From NCBI GenBank assembly GCA_036307305.1, contig JAXJXV010000021.1, positions 1 through 64,000 on the forward strand: a DNA stretch of 64,000 nucleotides, given 5' to 3'. This document shows positions 7,936 to 16,280 of this stretch, piece after piece. The notes under the pieces are model-generated. The model ran no database searches. It had not been told where the DNA came from and worked only from the letters and a program-made list of their open reading frames with translations. Within the stretch, counting starts at the first letter, position 1; every line of letters begins with the position of its first letter. Origin of the DNA: SIG607 sp036307305 (GTDB lineage: Bacteria > Bacillota > Clostridia > Oscillospirales > Acutalibacteraceae). The translations under genes and the position numbers were made by a program.

Positions 7936-8772
7936 TTATACTATGGATAATAAAAGGCTTCTGTCGGTATCGGGTTGCAAAAAACAGTTTATGGCGTTGG
8001 AAATAACGTTTGAGGCTCTGTCTATCAAAAGGTCTATTTCTCTGGGAGTTACAATCATTGGCGCCTTTTTGCCTTTTTGAGAACCGCCTGAAAATAAAGC
8101 CGCATCAAGACAGGTGGGGACTCCTATGGCGATAACGGGTATACCTACGGTATTTTTACTTATTTCCTTTCTGTTATTGCCCACACCTGAGCCTGGAGAA
8201 ATACCGCTGTCGCATATTTGTACCGTAGTACCCAGTCTTTTGGCATCAGCCGCCGCAAAGGAATCTATAACCACAAGACAGTCGGCTTTTGAGGCGTCAA
8301 TCACACCTTTTAAAATTTCTACCGTCTCAACGCCCGTCTGACCAAGCACACCCGGTTGAATTACCGAAACGTTTTTAAGAGAATTTAGTCCTGTCTGTTC
8401 TCTGATATAATTGTCAATATGACGGGTGGCAAGTATTCTTTCGGCTACCTTGGGTCCAAGAGCATCGGGTGTGATATTGCGGTTTCCAAGCCCTGCAACC
8501 AAGAAATTGTCATTGCAAAAGGAGAGTTTTTTACACTCGTCAATAATGATTTCTTCAAGCTCAAGATAATCGCCGCCGTGATAAAGGAAATCGGGTATAT
8601 CGATGTTAATATAATTTCCCGTTGGTTTTCCTATTGCCTTTGAGCCTGTATCGTTGGTTATTTTTATGTGTGTTACGGTGAGAATGCCTTTTTTTTCGGT
8701 GTGACTTTCTATGCCCTGCTGACTGCTTATACCGTCCTTTAACTCAACCGCGAGGTCGCTTCTGCCTGTCAT
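7936..8772 (-). CDS. gpr: germination protease GPR
   Basis: Endopeptidase that degrades small acid-soluble spore proteins during germination; made as a zymogen in the forespore and self-processed near its N-terminus. The N-terminal RSDLAVE and the segments VAGLGNRNITPDALGP and IQPGVLGQTGVE are characteristic. Length 278 aa is slightly short of Bacillus GPR but complete. It is first in a gpr-spoIIP operon and divergent from rpsT, a conserved Firmicutes arrangement. I could not pick out a convincing forespore sigma site by eye. Confidence 0.94.
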   Translation of the reverse strand: MTGRSDLAVELKDGISSQQGIESHTEKKGILTVTHIKITNDTGSKAIGKPTGNYINIDIPDFLYHGGDYLELEEIIIDECKKLSFCNDNFLVAGLGNRNITPDALGPKVAERILATRHIDNYIREQTGLNSLKNVSVIQPGVLGQTGVETVEILKGVIDASKADCLVVIDSFAAADAKRLGTTVQICDSGISPGSGVGNNRKEISKNTVGIPVIAIGVPTCLDAALFSGGSQKGKKAPMIVTPREIDLLIDRASNVISNAINCFLQPDTDRSLLLSIV

Positions 8773-8829
8773 TTTAACACTTCCTTTTTAATTATTGTTA
8801 GCTTTTGTGTTTTTTTTATTAAAAAAATG

Positions 8830-8858
8830 TTGATTTTTTTATTCATTAGTGTTATCAT
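8830..8858 (+). promoter_or_regulatory. sigma-A promoter for rpsT
   Basis: TTGATT (8830-8835), 17-bp spacer, TATCAT (8853-8858), about 28 bases before the start of the rpsT leader. Confidence 0.5.
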
Positions 8859-8892
8859 ATCATTGTTAATGTTTTAAAAGGAGGTGTCGTGT

Positions 8893-9153
8893 GTGCCCAA
8901 TATTAAATCTGCTAAGAAGCGTGTAATTACAAGTGCTGCTGCTTACGAGCGTAACAAGGCTTATCGTTCTGCACTCAGAACTGCTGTTAAAAAGGCTGAT
9001 GCTGCTATCGCAGAGAACTCTGCTGATGCTAAAGAGGCTGTAAAGGTTGCAGTTAAGAAGATAGACCAGGCTACTGCTAAGGGTATTCTTCATAAGAATA
9101 CCGCAGCAAGAAAGAAATCTAATCTCGTTTGCCGTCTTAACAAAATCGGTTAA
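8893..9153 (+). CDS. rpsT: 30S ribosomal protein S20
   Basis: Small basic helical protein of the 30S subunit body that binds 16S rRNA. The family N-terminus PNIKSAKKRV follows directly from the GTG at 8893; the strong AAAAGGAGG ends about eight bases before it, so the GTG three codons earlier at 8884, inside the Shine-Dalgarno region, is not the start. 86 aa, normal size. Codon use is strongly biased, as expected for a highly expressed gene. Monocistronic, with its own promoter and terminator. Confidence 0.96.
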   Translation: MPNIKSAKKRVITSAAAYERNKAYRSALRTAVKKADAAIAENSADAKEAVKVAVKKIDQATAKGILHKNTAARKKSNLVCRLNKIG

Positions 9154-9185
9154 TTGAATTTCTTTCCTGAAATCAGCTTAATATA

Positions 9186-9216
9186 AAACGGAATCTGTCT
9201 GACAGATTCCGTTTGG
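9186..9216 (+). terminator. terminator of rpsT
   Basis: 14-bp inverted repeat AAACGGAATCTGTC / GACAGATTCCGTTT separated by one T, 30 bp after the rpsT stop. Confidence 0.75.
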
Positions 9217-9266
9217 CTGATGTCAATATTAATTTACGTGTCGCCGAAAGGCGTATTTTTTTTGCA

Positions 9267-9300
9267 AAAAAATCTCGGTAGAAATTTCTACCGAGATTTT
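9267..9300 (-). terminator. terminator of the rpmH-jag cluster
   Basis: Near-perfect palindrome with halves AAAATCTCGGTAGAAA and TTTCTACCGAGATTTT, immediately after the jag stop at 9305 on the minus strand. Confidence 0.8.
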
Positions 9301-9304
9301 CTGC

Positions 9305-10177
9305 TTATTTTATTTTGCCGTAAAGAGGAAGAGCTTCAGAGTCTTTTTTTACTTCTCTGTTTTCATTTGTCTTAGGCTCTGCTTTTTTTACAGGACGGGG
9401 AGAATCAGAAGTGATTACGATATGTCTGCGCGCACCCTCGCCAACGGAATGAGAGGAAACACCTTCAATTTCCTGTACGGCGGTATGAATGATTCGTCTT
9501 TCATAAGGATTCATCGGCTCTAAGGAACGGCTTCTGCCTGTACGAAGAACCTGAGCAGACATTTTATTGGCAAGAGAAATAAGGGTCTTTTCTCTTCTTT
9601 CTCTGTAATTTCCGATGTCAATGGAAATTTTATAATAACCGTTACTGCTGTTAGCGGCAAGAGAAGAAAGATACTGAAGAGCGTCGAGAGTTTCTCCTCT
9701 GTGACCGATACAAGCACCAAGACCGTCGCCTGTGAGAATAAGGAGCGCAGAGTTCTCAAAAAGAGCAACCTTGAATTCGACGTTTGTACAACCCAGCTTT
9801 TCAAGAACAGGCTCAAGGTACTTAATAGCCTTAAGAGCAGGGCAGTCCTCAGTAAGCTCACTTACTGCAACAGCGTTGATTTCCTGTTTTACTTCCTTTT
9901 CGGCCTTAGGCTGTTTTACAGGCTTTTTATCTGCTACAGGCTTTTCTGTTTTTGCCTTGTTGGGCTTTTTGGCTGCCTTTTTTGGCGCAGGGTCGTCGAT
10001 TTCAATGTAGGCTCTTACCTTAGCAGGATTTCCGCCAAAAATACCAAGGACCTTCTTTTTAGGCATATCAATGATATCAAACATTACGTCATCATCAAGA
10101 TTAGCGTTAAGCTCACTTATAGCGGCTTCCTTGGCTTCTTCTATAGTTTCGGCAACGCCGAATGCTTCTTTAATCAA
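9305..10177 (-). CDS. jag: SpoIIIJ-associated RNA-binding protein Jag (KhpB)
   Basis: Cytoplasmic RNA-binding protein with an N-terminal Jag domain (residues 1-55, including MPKKKVLGIFGG), a Lys/Pro/Ala-rich linker (about 66-100), a KH domain with GHRGETLDALQYL, and a C-terminal R3H domain (NPYERRIIHTAV). Family members partner with KhpA and affect cell division and sporulation. The start is a TTG: AGGAGG lies nine bases upstream and the frame's conserved N-terminus begins there. 290 aa. It is last in the rpmH-rnpA-yidD-yidC-jag order, 20 bp after yidC. Confidence 0.92.
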   Translation of the reverse strand: MIKEAFGVAETIEEAKEAAISELNANLDDDVMFDIIDMPKKKVLGIFGGNPAKVRAYIEIDDPAPKKAAKKPNKAKTEKPVADKKPVKQPKAEKEVKQEINAVAVSELTEDCPALKAIKYLEPVLEKLGCTNVEFKVALFENSALLILTGDGLGACIGHRGETLDALQYLSSLAANSSNGYYKISIDIGNYRERREKTLISLANKMSAQVLRTGRSRSLEPMNPYERRIIHTAVQEIEGVSSHSVGEGARRHIVITSDSPRPVKKAEPKTNENREVKKDSEALPLYGKIK

Positions 10178-10197
10178 GTCAAAGACCTCCTTTAGTC

Positions 10198-11115
10198 TTA
10201 TTTGGTTTTAAGTTTTAAAAATTTATTTTCTTCGTCAGCTTTTTTGAGTATGAGTTTTTTCTGTTCACCTGCAATAGCTTTTCTCGGACCGAAACATTCC
10301 TGAACGAAAATCTGAATGAATGCGCCGATGAAGCTGGAACATGCCCAATAAAAACCAAGACCTGCAGGAGCGCTGAATGAAATAATAAGCGACATAATAG
10401 GCATGGTAAGCATCATTCCTGCCATACTGGGAGCATCAGGATTTGTGCGCTTTTGCTGTGCCATAGAAATAATACTTGAAAACATAGCGGCAGCAAAGGA
10501 AAGGAACGGTATAATCCAAAGTTTTAACTGCTGTGCAGTAACCTTGGAGAAGTTTAAACTGAAAGAAGGCTTAAGGGTAAGGTCAAGACCTAAAAAGTCA
10601 AAGTCGATACCGCTGATAGCTTCTTTTATTGCAGCGAAGGCTGTATTGCCTGAGGTGGCCTCGGCAATAACGGCAAGTTGTTTGTAGCTTGCGCGGGCAT
10701 TGTCGCCTAAAGCTTCAACAGCAGCACTAATTTCATCAGCAGATATGCTGGTAAGATAGGTAAGAGGGCTTGTTACGAGATAGAAAACGCTCATAACGAG
10801 AACAAGACGAACAATCATAGGAAGACAGCCGCCGCCCATAGAAACGTTACCCTCTTGGTAAAGCTTCTGCATAGCCTCATTGTATTTCTGCTTGTCATCG
10901 CCGTATTTCTTTTTAAGTTCATCAAGCTTGGGCTTTATCTTAAGCTGACTGACGGAAGCCTTCTGACTCTTTATACTCAGCGGAATGAGAATAATGTTTA
11001 TGGCGAGAGTGAAAAGAAAAATTGATAATGCGTAGTTTCCGCCGGTGAGCTCCATAAAGAATCTCAGAACAGGCGCAAATATCCACGTGTTAAGAATTTC
11101 GAAGATTTTAGTCAT
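10198..11115 (-). CDS. yidC: membrane protein insertase YidC (SpoIIIJ/OxaA type)
   Basis: Inserts and folds inner-membrane proteins alone or with SecYEG. 305 aa with the YidC core: first segment ending in NYALSIFLFTLAINIILIP, a charged cytoplasmic hairpin (about residues 50-90), the groove arginine in MIVRLVLVMSV, and later paired segments including MLTMPIMSLIISFSAPAGL. There is no long periplasmic domain and no clear lipobox, as in Gram-positive short forms. The tail is Lys-rich, suited to ribosome contact. Placed between yidD and jag in the conserved cluster. Confidence 0.94.
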   Translation of the reverse strand: MTKIFEILNTWIFAPVLRFFMELTGGNYALSIFLFTLAINIILIPLSIKSQKASVSQLKIKPKLDELKKKYGDDKQKYNEAMQKLYQEGNVSMGGGCLPMIVRLVLVMSVFYLVTSPLTYLTSISADEISAAVEALGDNARASYKQLAVIAEATSGNTAFAAIKEAISGIDFDFLGLDLTLKPSFSLNFSKVTAQQLKLWIIPFLSFAAAMFSSIISMAQQKRTNPDAPSMAGMMLTMPIMSLIISFSAPAGLGFYWACSSFIGAFIQIFVQECFGPRKAIAGEQKKLILKKADEENKFLKLKTK

Positions 11116-11139
11116 ATTTATGCACCATCCGATAATGGA

Positions 11140-11379
11140 TTATTTTCGTTTTATTTTTTTACTTTTCGGTGGAACAGGGTCCACGCCGCCCTTGCAAAAT
11201 GGGTTACAGCGTAGAATTCTCCATAAAGAAAGTAGGGAGCCTTTAAGTGAGCCGTGTGTTTCTAATGCTTCTATAGCATAAACGGAGCAGGTAGGATAAA
11301 AACGGCAACAAGAGGCTCCTTTGAGTTTAGAAAAATGTTTTTGATAAAAGCGAACTAAATTAATAAGAAGTTTTTTCAT
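11140..11379 (-). CDS. yidD: membrane protein insertion efficiency factor YidD
   Basis: Small membrane-associated protein that supports YidC-dependent insertion. The conserved core is FYQKHFS, CRFYPTCSVYAIEAL and RILRCNPFCKGGVDPVP. The ATG at 11379 starts the family N-terminus MKKLLINLVRFYQ; the reading frame is open further upstream but only over rnpA. 79 aa. It overlaps the rnpA end by 20 bp and has only a weak ribosome site, so it is probably translated by coupling with rnpA. Confidence 0.92.
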   Translation of the reverse strand: MKKLLINLVRFYQKHFSKLKGASCCRFYPTCSVYAIEALETHGSLKGSLLSLWRILRCNPFCKGGVDPVPPKSKKIKRK

Positions 11380-11716
11380 CAATATCGTTCCAGATTCCTG
11401 CATCTTTAAACTGTTGTTTAAAGGTTTCGGCAACAACCGTGCTTTTAACAGATAAAATGCGTGTACGGGCAACAAAAACGAAATCGTATCCTTTTTTTAT
11501 ATGCGCCGCATTTTCATAAAAAGCGGCAACAATAAGCCGTTTTGCCCGATTTCTGCAAACGGCATTACCTATTTTTTTACCCGTAGTAATGCCGATACGG
11601 GTATTTCCGCTCTTGTTCTTTGAAAAATATGTCACCACAAAGGGAGAGACAAGACAGGTACCTCGTCCGTAAAGGCGGCGGAAATCTTTATTTAGCTTTA
11701 AAGTTTCAAATGTCAT
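11360..11716 (-). CDS. rnpA: ribonuclease P protein component
   Basis: Basic protein subunit of RNase P, which matures tRNA 5' ends together with the catalytic RNA (not in this window). The signature KKIGNAVCRNRAKR (the RNR motif) lies near residues 47-60. 118 aa, normal size. It sits between rpmH and yidD as in most bacteria. A hairpin with a T-run lies between rpmH and rnpA and probably reduces read-through, giving less RnpA than L34. Confidence 0.94.
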   Translation of the reverse strand: MTFETLKLNKDFRRLYGRGTCLVSPFVVTYFSKNKSGNTRIGITTGKKIGNAVCRNRAKRLIVAAFYENAAHIKKGYDFVFVARTRILSVKSTVVAETFKQQFKDAGIWNDIDEKTSY

Positions 11717-11754
11717 ATTTAACGCTTCCTAAAAACAGTTAAATAACATCTAAA

Positions 11755-11783
11755 ATACAAAAAGCCACATTAGCGTGGCCTTT
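11755..11783 (-). terminator. partial terminator between rpmH and rnpA
   Basis: Minus strand stem GGCCAC / GTGGCT with loop GCTAAT followed by CTTTTTG, overlapping the rpmH stop. The cluster downstream still needs transcription, so it is probably leaky. Confidence 0.6.
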
Positions 11784-11916
11784 AGTAAGTGAGCTGCTTT
11801 CTGCCCTTTGCTCTGCGGCGGGCAAGTACCTTACGGCCGTTGGCAGTTGCCATTCTCTTTAAAAAGCCGTGCTCCTTTTTACGATGAAGCTTCTTAGGCT
11901 GATAAGTTCTTTTCAT
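11782..11916 (-). CDS. rpmH: 50S ribosomal protein L34
   Basis: 44-residue basic protein of the large subunit. The minus strand reads MKRTYQPKKLHRKK at its N-terminus and ends in GRKQLTY, the standard L34 pattern. GGAGG lies about nine bases before the ATG at 11916. It is the first gene of the rpmH-rnpA-yidD-yidC-jag cluster and has a consensus-like promoter upstream. The dnaA gene and DnaA boxes that usually face rpmH are not present here. Confidence 0.95.
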   Translation of the reverse strand: MKRTYQPKKLHRKKEHGFLKRMATANGRKVLARRRAKGRKQLTY

Positions 11917-11985
11917 TTACGGTTCCCTCCTTACTTGGAAATACAAAACAGTTAACGACTATTGTACATAGCCTATCACTCTAAG

Positions 11986-12014
11986 ATTATAGACGAAACA
12001 TACACAAAAGTCAA
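11986..12014 (-). promoter_or_regulatory. strong sigma-A promoter for rpmH cluster
   Basis: Minus strand TTGACT (12009-12014), 17-bp spacer, TATAAT (11986-11991), about 70 bases before rpmH. The 11917-12100 stretch was checked for DnaA boxes and shows none. Confidence 0.75.
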
Positions 12015-12100
12015 CAAAAAAATGCAAACACAAGAAAAAAACTCCCCGTAATCGTAGAAATCGTACTGAACCTATTCCCTTTAAATTAGGTTTAAATAAA

Positions 12101-12136
12101 AACCCCTCTCTGTGCCGACGTTCACAGAGAGGGGTT
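12101..12136 (-). terminator. terminator of thiT
   Basis: Long GC-rich stem, CCCCTCTCTGTG pairing with CACAGAGAGGGG, right after the thiT stop at 12140 on the minus strand, flanked by A/T-rich sequence. Confidence 0.8.
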
Positions 12137-12139
12137 AAT

Positions 12140-12688
12140 TTATGCTTTCAGACGGGCAATGGCTTTGCTTTTAAACAAAACAAATGCGCCGATAACTGTC
12201 AGTATGATTTCACCAAGCATATAGCTTCCGTTATAAACAAGAGAGTAAAGGTACGGGTTATTAAACACGTCAAAGGATTTAAATAGGATTATTCCCGATA
12301 AGAAGTGGAATAAAAACCTACAGGTAAGAGCTATGAAGATTCCTGCCATAATTCCGCCAAACCCTTTGTTCTTAAGTACACCTGCTAAGAACATACAGCC
12401 GTGAGCTAATAAATAGTCAAGAAAGATTGTTCCTATAAGCACCTGTGGGGTAAGTCCCCAGCCAAGCACTGCGCCAAGGGAGATAAAAAGCTGTATAGCA
12501 GCATAAAGAAAAGAAGGAAGTACAGCATATTTTACACCGTACATAATTGAGATAAGGCAAACAGGAAGCATTGAAAGAAGCGTTATGCTTCCGCCAAGGG
12601 GAAGCTCGTAAAGCTTAATGAGGCTGAGTACCGTAGAAAGAGCAATAAGCACGGCAGAAACGGTGAGTTTTTTTACGTTGATTTTCAT
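12140..12688 (-). CDS. thiT: thiamine ECF transporter S component ThiT (YuaJ)
   Basis: Six-helix membrane protein that binds thiamine and works with the shared ECF module (EcfT, EcfA, EcfA'), encoded elsewhere. The segment GWGLTPQVLIGTIFLDYLLA is typical of ThiT, where Gly, Trp and acidic residues contact thiamine. 182 aa. The ATG at 12688 is supported by AAGGA eight bases upstream. A TPP riboswitch with a terminator stem precedes it, so expression is expected to fall when thiamine pyrophosphate is plentiful. This agreement between riboswitch and protein makes the call firm. Confidence 0.93.
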   Translation of the reverse strand: MKINVKKLTVSAVLIALSTVLSLIKLYELPLGGSITLLSMLPVCLISIMYGVKYAVLPSFLYAAIQLFISLGAVLGWGLTPQVLIGTIFLDYLLAHGCMFLAGVLKNKGFGGIMAGIFIALTCRFLFHFLSGIILFKSFDVFNNPYLYSLVYNGSYMLGEIILTVIGAFVLFKSKAIARLKA

Positions 12689-12716
12689 ATAATCATTCCT
12701 TTTTATTTTTTTGAAA

Positions 12717-12749
12717 ATAAAAACGCCCCGCATATATTAAATGCGGGGC
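12717..12749 (-). terminator. expression-platform terminator of TPP riboswitch
   Basis: Minus strand GCCCCGCAT / ATGCGGGGC with a 7-nt loop and a T-rich tail (rich in T on the minus strand at 12714-12724), lying between the aptamer and the thiT ribosome site. This indicates control by premature termination. Confidence 0.85.
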
Positions 12750-12760
12750 ACAAACTTTTG

Positions 12761-12850
12761 GCGTATTCTCCTACGTCGGCATTATCCGCATCAGGTTATG
12801 GGTCGAAACAGAAACGGTTTCCTCTCAGCCTGAGTCAATCAAGCTCCCCT
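12761..12850 (-). promoter_or_regulatory. TPP riboswitch (THI element)
   Basis: The minus strand holds the conserved aptamer parts in order: GGGGAGC, CTGAGAGG, CGACCC, AACCTGATGCGGATAATGCC and CGTAGGAG. It binds thiamine pyrophosphate in the nascent RNA. The next element is a terminator stem and then thiT, so TPP binding should shut off the transporter gene. Confidence 0.96.
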
Positions 12851-12867
12851 GTTTTATTTTCAACTAT

Positions 12868-12896
12868 AGTATACTACTCGTCCTCATCGTTGTCAA
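12868..12896 (-). promoter_or_regulatory. sigma-A promoter for thiT riboswitch transcript
   Basis: Minus strand TTGACA (12891-12896), 17-bp spacer, TATACT (12868-12873). The -35 lies inside the last codons of the yfhO-like gene, whose stop is at 12874, and transcription would begin about 10 bases before the aptamer. Confidence 0.7.
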
Positions 12897-15615
12897 CATT
12901 TTTATTGAATGCAGACAGGTCAATGTTAAAGCTGTCGTATTTGACGGCGTTTGGTGGAATGTATATTTCGCGTTTTTCGGGAATCTCATCTAAAAGTGAA
13001 GTTTCTGGTATGGCGTCAATAACGTCGTACTGTTCTTTGAAATCTTTTTTGTACCAATGTTCAAGAAGCTGTTCTCCCTCAGGATAAACCTCACCCGATT
13101 TTTTACCCTTGATTACACTGACCGCTATTATAAGATAAATAATAAACGCAACGAGAGTAACAAGAGAAAGCATAATGCCTTCCTTTAGGAAAGGCGTGGT
13201 ATAGTTAAAGCGGATATCCGAAACACCTTCAGGTACTACCACTGCCATAAAGCCAACGTTCGCCTTTATTATCAGAGCTTCTTCACCGTTTACGGTAGCG
13301 GTAAATCCGTCGGCATAGGGAACCGAGAAGAACACCAGAGATTCTTCCTTTCGGCTTACTGTTGCGCTAAAGCCCTTAGAGTCCTTGTTAAAGCTTATTG
13401 CAGAGGTTTCTTTAAGTCTTGCAGAGTCCTCTCTCAGCGTTTCCTCGTCCATAGCAAGAGAAAGGACAGGTTTAGTTACCGCTTCCTCCTGACTTTCGGT
13501 TGCTGCAGAGCTTTCAAGCTGACTTGCTTGTTGTTCTGCAGTAGATTCTTCCGTTTCGGTTTCTTCCTGCTCAGTCAAAAGCTCAGACTCCCGACGGTTA
13601 AGCTCGTTATAATACTCCACGTAGGATTTCATATTAAGGCTGAACTTTTCTGCATCCTCGTCTTCAAGAACGATAGCCTTAAGCATAACATCGGCTCTTG
13701 CAAGGTCACTGTACATCTTTTCACATTCACTGCGGGTTATATAATATTCATAGGAAAAACCGTAGGGAATATAATTCTCGTTTTCATATATATAGTATCC
13801 GTTTTCGGTTTTCAGGTATTTATAATCGGGCATTTGAGTTTTTCCACCCTCAAGAACAAAGCTGTCGCCGCTTTCTCTGTTAAGCAGATATTTAACAGAG
13901 AGAAGATTACGGATAGAATAATACTCTTTGTCGGGACGACTTGCTACGTCCCGTGTAATACCGATAAAATCATAATATTCCATAATAGACGGAGAAACCA
14001 CCGAATGAAAAGCGTTTATTGAGGAATAATCTAAATACATTGCTGTATTATCCACACAGGAATAGGTATCAATTCGGTAATTATCGTCGTCGGGCAATGA
14101 AACGGAGCCTTCAATAAGGGAATCCGTCATTATGGTTTTTGGGTCGTATGAATGGGATGTGCCCTGCAAAACGAATACCGCGCTGTAGGCAACGGTTATA
14201 AGACATAAAAATGCAATAGTGGCTCTTCTGAATAACACTTTGCTTTTTTTCCGTAAAGTCATAATAAAATGGCAAAGCAACAAAGATAGCACCGCAAAGC
14301 CTACTGCAATAAGGAAGCGGTATAAATATTTGTTGCTCTCACCCGCATCGGTATAAAGACCGAAAACAAGCTTACCGTCTTTCTTTTGTGGGAAAAGACC
14401 TACCGTCAGGGCAATAACTGCAGTTATAAACACAGACCATCTGAATCCGTATTTCCAGTTGATTTCCTTTTCCTCTATGGTAATAGCGGTAGCAAGAGCC
14501 ATCATAAGAATTGGCATATAAAACCACCGCGCATAGTAAGCCTTGTTAAAGGCGTAAAAGGCGCTGTTTAAAATAGGCACAAACGCCATAAATGCGCTGA
14601 CACAGATTATCCTTTTCAGCCAGTGTTTTTTTCTTGAATGACAGAAGCCTAAAACGGCAGTCATACTGAAAAGGGGAAGCCAACCGCCAAGAGAGGACCA
14701 CTTTACGTTAGCGTTTGGGAAGAAAACGGGACGAGCAGGAAGGTCAGGCGGGAAGAAGAAACATTCTATAATGTTAAGGTAGATTTGCTCTTTACCGTAA
14801 AGAATACCCGACCAGCCCATAAGAAACTCGCTTAATCTTGAGTTGGAAAGAAGGGATACAATAGAGGGAAGCAGTAAAAACGCCGCAAGACAAACACCGA
14901 AGACTGCCTCTATAGCAATGGCTATTAAACGGGAAAATTTAAACTTTATTGCTCCCGATACTATTCTTACAACGTAGTAAATAAGGGTGAATACCACCAT
15001 ACCGAAAAAGAAGAAATAATTGGACAGGGCGCACAAAGCTACTGTAACGGCAAAGACGCCTCGCTTATTTTCTGTAACAAGAAGCTCAAATGAGAGAAGA
15101 AGTAAGGGTAAAAGTATAATGGCTTCGTGAAAGTGGTTGAAGAATATATTGTAAATTGAGAAGCCTGAAAAGGCATACAGTAAAGCGCCGATTTGGGCAG
15201 AAAAGGGCGAACGGGTAAAACGGCGAATATAGAAGTATGCCGTAAGGGATGCACAGGCAAATTTTAAAATAAGCAGAGGTCCCATAAGATAGGGTACTAT
15301 GTGATTGGGGAAAGGAAGCGTAAGCCAGAAAAACGGACTTCCAAGGAGATAAAAGCTATATGAAGTAATAAAGTCCGAGCCTAAATCAGTAAGCCAGTTC
15401 CAACCGAATTCACCGCTGCGGATAGCCTGATGACATAGCTGATAAAAGGGAATTTGTTGAACGTTAAAATCACCGTAAAAGATAAAATATCCTTTACCAT
15501 AAATAATAAAAGGCACAAAGAAAGCCGCGGCAATAAACAGTCCCAGTAAAAATGTGGACAGACCGCGTTCTTTATGCTTTAAAAGAGTATTTTTCTTTTC
15601 ATAAGAAAAAATCAT
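12874..15615 (-). CDS. YfhO family polytopic membrane protein
   Basis: 913-aa membrane protein. The first about 480 residues hold a dozen or more hydrophobic segments with the family start FVPFIIYGKGYFIFYGDFN; a large soluble extracytoplasmic part (about 490-830) follows, with a low-complexity Glu/Gln/Ser/Thr stretch near residues 700-730, then a last membrane segment and a cytoplasmic tail. YfhO of Bacillus is linked to glycosylation of lipoteichoic acid and resembles GT-C glycosyltransferases; a role in cell-surface sugar transfer is the likely one but not proven here. The ATG at 15615 follows GGTGAT. Single gene, divergent from the YfbR-like gene. Confidence 0.88.
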   Translation of the reverse strand: MIFSYEKKNTLLKHKERGLSTFLLGLFIAAAFFVPFIIYGKGYFIFYGDFNVQQIPFYQLCHQAIRSGEFGWNWLTDLGSDFITSYSFYLLGSPFFWLTLPFPNHIVPYLMGPLLILKFACASLTAYFYIRRFTRSPFSAQIGALLYAFSGFSIYNIFFNHFHEAIILLPLLLLSFELLVTENKRGVFAVTVALCALSNYFFFFGMVVFTLIYYVVRIVSGAIKFKFSRLIAIAIEAVFGVCLAAFLLLPSIVSLLSNSRLSEFLMGWSGILYGKEQIYLNIIECFFFPPDLPARPVFFPNANVKWSSLGGWLPLFSMTAVLGFCHSRKKHWLKRIICVSAFMAFVPILNSAFYAFNKAYYARWFYMPILMMALATAITIEEKEINWKYGFRWSVFITAVIALTVGLFPQKKDGKLVFGLYTDAGESNKYLYRFLIAVGFAVLSLLLCHFIMTLRKKSKVLFRRATIAFLCLITVAYSAVFVLQGTSHSYDPKTIMTDSLIEGSVSLPDDDNYRIDTYSCVDNTAMYLDYSSINAFHSVVSPSIMEYYDFIGITRDVASRPDKEYYSIRNLLSVKYLLNRESGDSFVLEGGKTQMPDYKYLKTENGYYIYENENYIPYGFSYEYYITRSECEKMYSDLARADVMLKAIVLEDEDAEKFSLNMKSYVEYYNELNRRESELLTEQEETETEESTAEQQASQLESSAATESQEEAVTKPVLSLAMDEETLREDSARLKETSAISFNKDSKGFSATVSRKEESLVFFSVPYADGFTATVNGEEALIIKANVGFMAVVVPEGVSDIRFNYTTPFLKEGIMLSLVTLVAFIIYLIIAVSVIKGKKSGEVYPEGEQLLEHWYKKDFKEQYDVIDAIPETSLLDEIPEKREIYIPPNAVKYDSFNIDLSAFNKNVDNDEDE

Positions 15616-15642
15616 TATAAAATCACCCTACATCTGTTACTA

Positions 15643-15677
15643 TTGAATATTATAACAAAGTCTGCTATAATATTCAA
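15643..15677. promoter_or_regulatory. palindromic overlapping divergent promoters
   Basis: TTGAATATTATA (15643-15654) and TATAATATTCAA (15666-15677) are perfect 12-bp inverted repeats 11 bp apart. On each strand this gives TTGAAT, a 17-bp spacer and TATAAT over the same DNA: plus -35 at 15643 and -10 at 15666-15671; minus -35 at 15672-15677 and -10 at 15649-15654. The plus promoter serves the nucleotidase gene and the minus one the yfhO-like gene. Both cannot be occupied by polymerase at once. Confidence 0.75.
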
Positions 15678-15707
15678 TGTTAATCTATAATTCGAGGTAA
15701 TAAAAAT

Positions 15708-16280
15708 ATGAAAAGCAATTATTATGCCGTACTTTCACGAATGAAAAATATTTACCGCTGGGGGCTTATGCGAAACACAAGACGAGAAACTTTAAGTGAA
15801 CATTCCTTCGAGGTGGCGGTTATAGCACACGCTTTGGGTATTATTAATAAGGAAAGACTTGGCGGAAGCGCCGACCCTCAGCTTTGCGCCACTGCGGCTC
15901 TTTTTCACGATACAAGCGAAATTATAACGGGAGATATGCCTACCCCTGTAAAATATCATAACCCTGAAATACGGGATGCATACAAAAAGGTAGAAAAGGT
16001 TGCAGAGGAAAAGCTGATTTCTATGCTTCCCTCTGATATGCAGAAAAGCTTTAGTGAGCTTTACTCTCCCGATGAGCAGACAAGGAAGATAATAAAGGCT
16101 GCCGACAGAATTTCAGCCCTCATAAAATGTATTGAGGAAACCGAAATGGGCAATAAGGAATTTGCCGCTGCTAAAAAGAGTATCGAAAAATCCGTAAAGG
16201 ATTTAAAAATGCAAGAAGCTGATATTTTCCTTAAAGAATTTATTGACGGCTTCAGTTTGACTCTTGATGAACAAAAATAA
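15708..16280 (+). CDS. HD-domain 5'-deoxynucleotidase, YfbR-like
   Basis: 190-aa cytoplasmic phosphohydrolase. The HD-domain metal ligands are visible as SEHSFEVA (residues about 29-36), ALFHDTSE and a later Asp in KAADRISAL; the EIITGDMPTPVKYHN stretch is characteristic of the YfbR group, which dephosphorylates deoxynucleoside 5'-monophosphates. Probably used in nucleotide salvage. Own promoter within the divergent palindrome; terminator directly after the stop. Confidence 0.88.
   Translation: MKSNYYAVLSRMKNIYRWGLMRNTRRETLSEHSFEVAVIAHALGIINKERLGGSADPQLCATAALFHDTSEIITGDMPTPVKYHNPEIRDAYKKVEKVAEEKLISMLPSDMQKSFSELYSPDEQTRKIIKAADRISALIKCIEETEMGNKEFAAAKKSIEKSVKDLKMQEADIFLKEFIDGFSLTLDEQK

Noticed and set aside
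11917..12100. Replication origin
   Set aside because: The rpmH context suggested oriC, but no DnaA boxes, no dnaA and no AT-rich unwinding array were seen.
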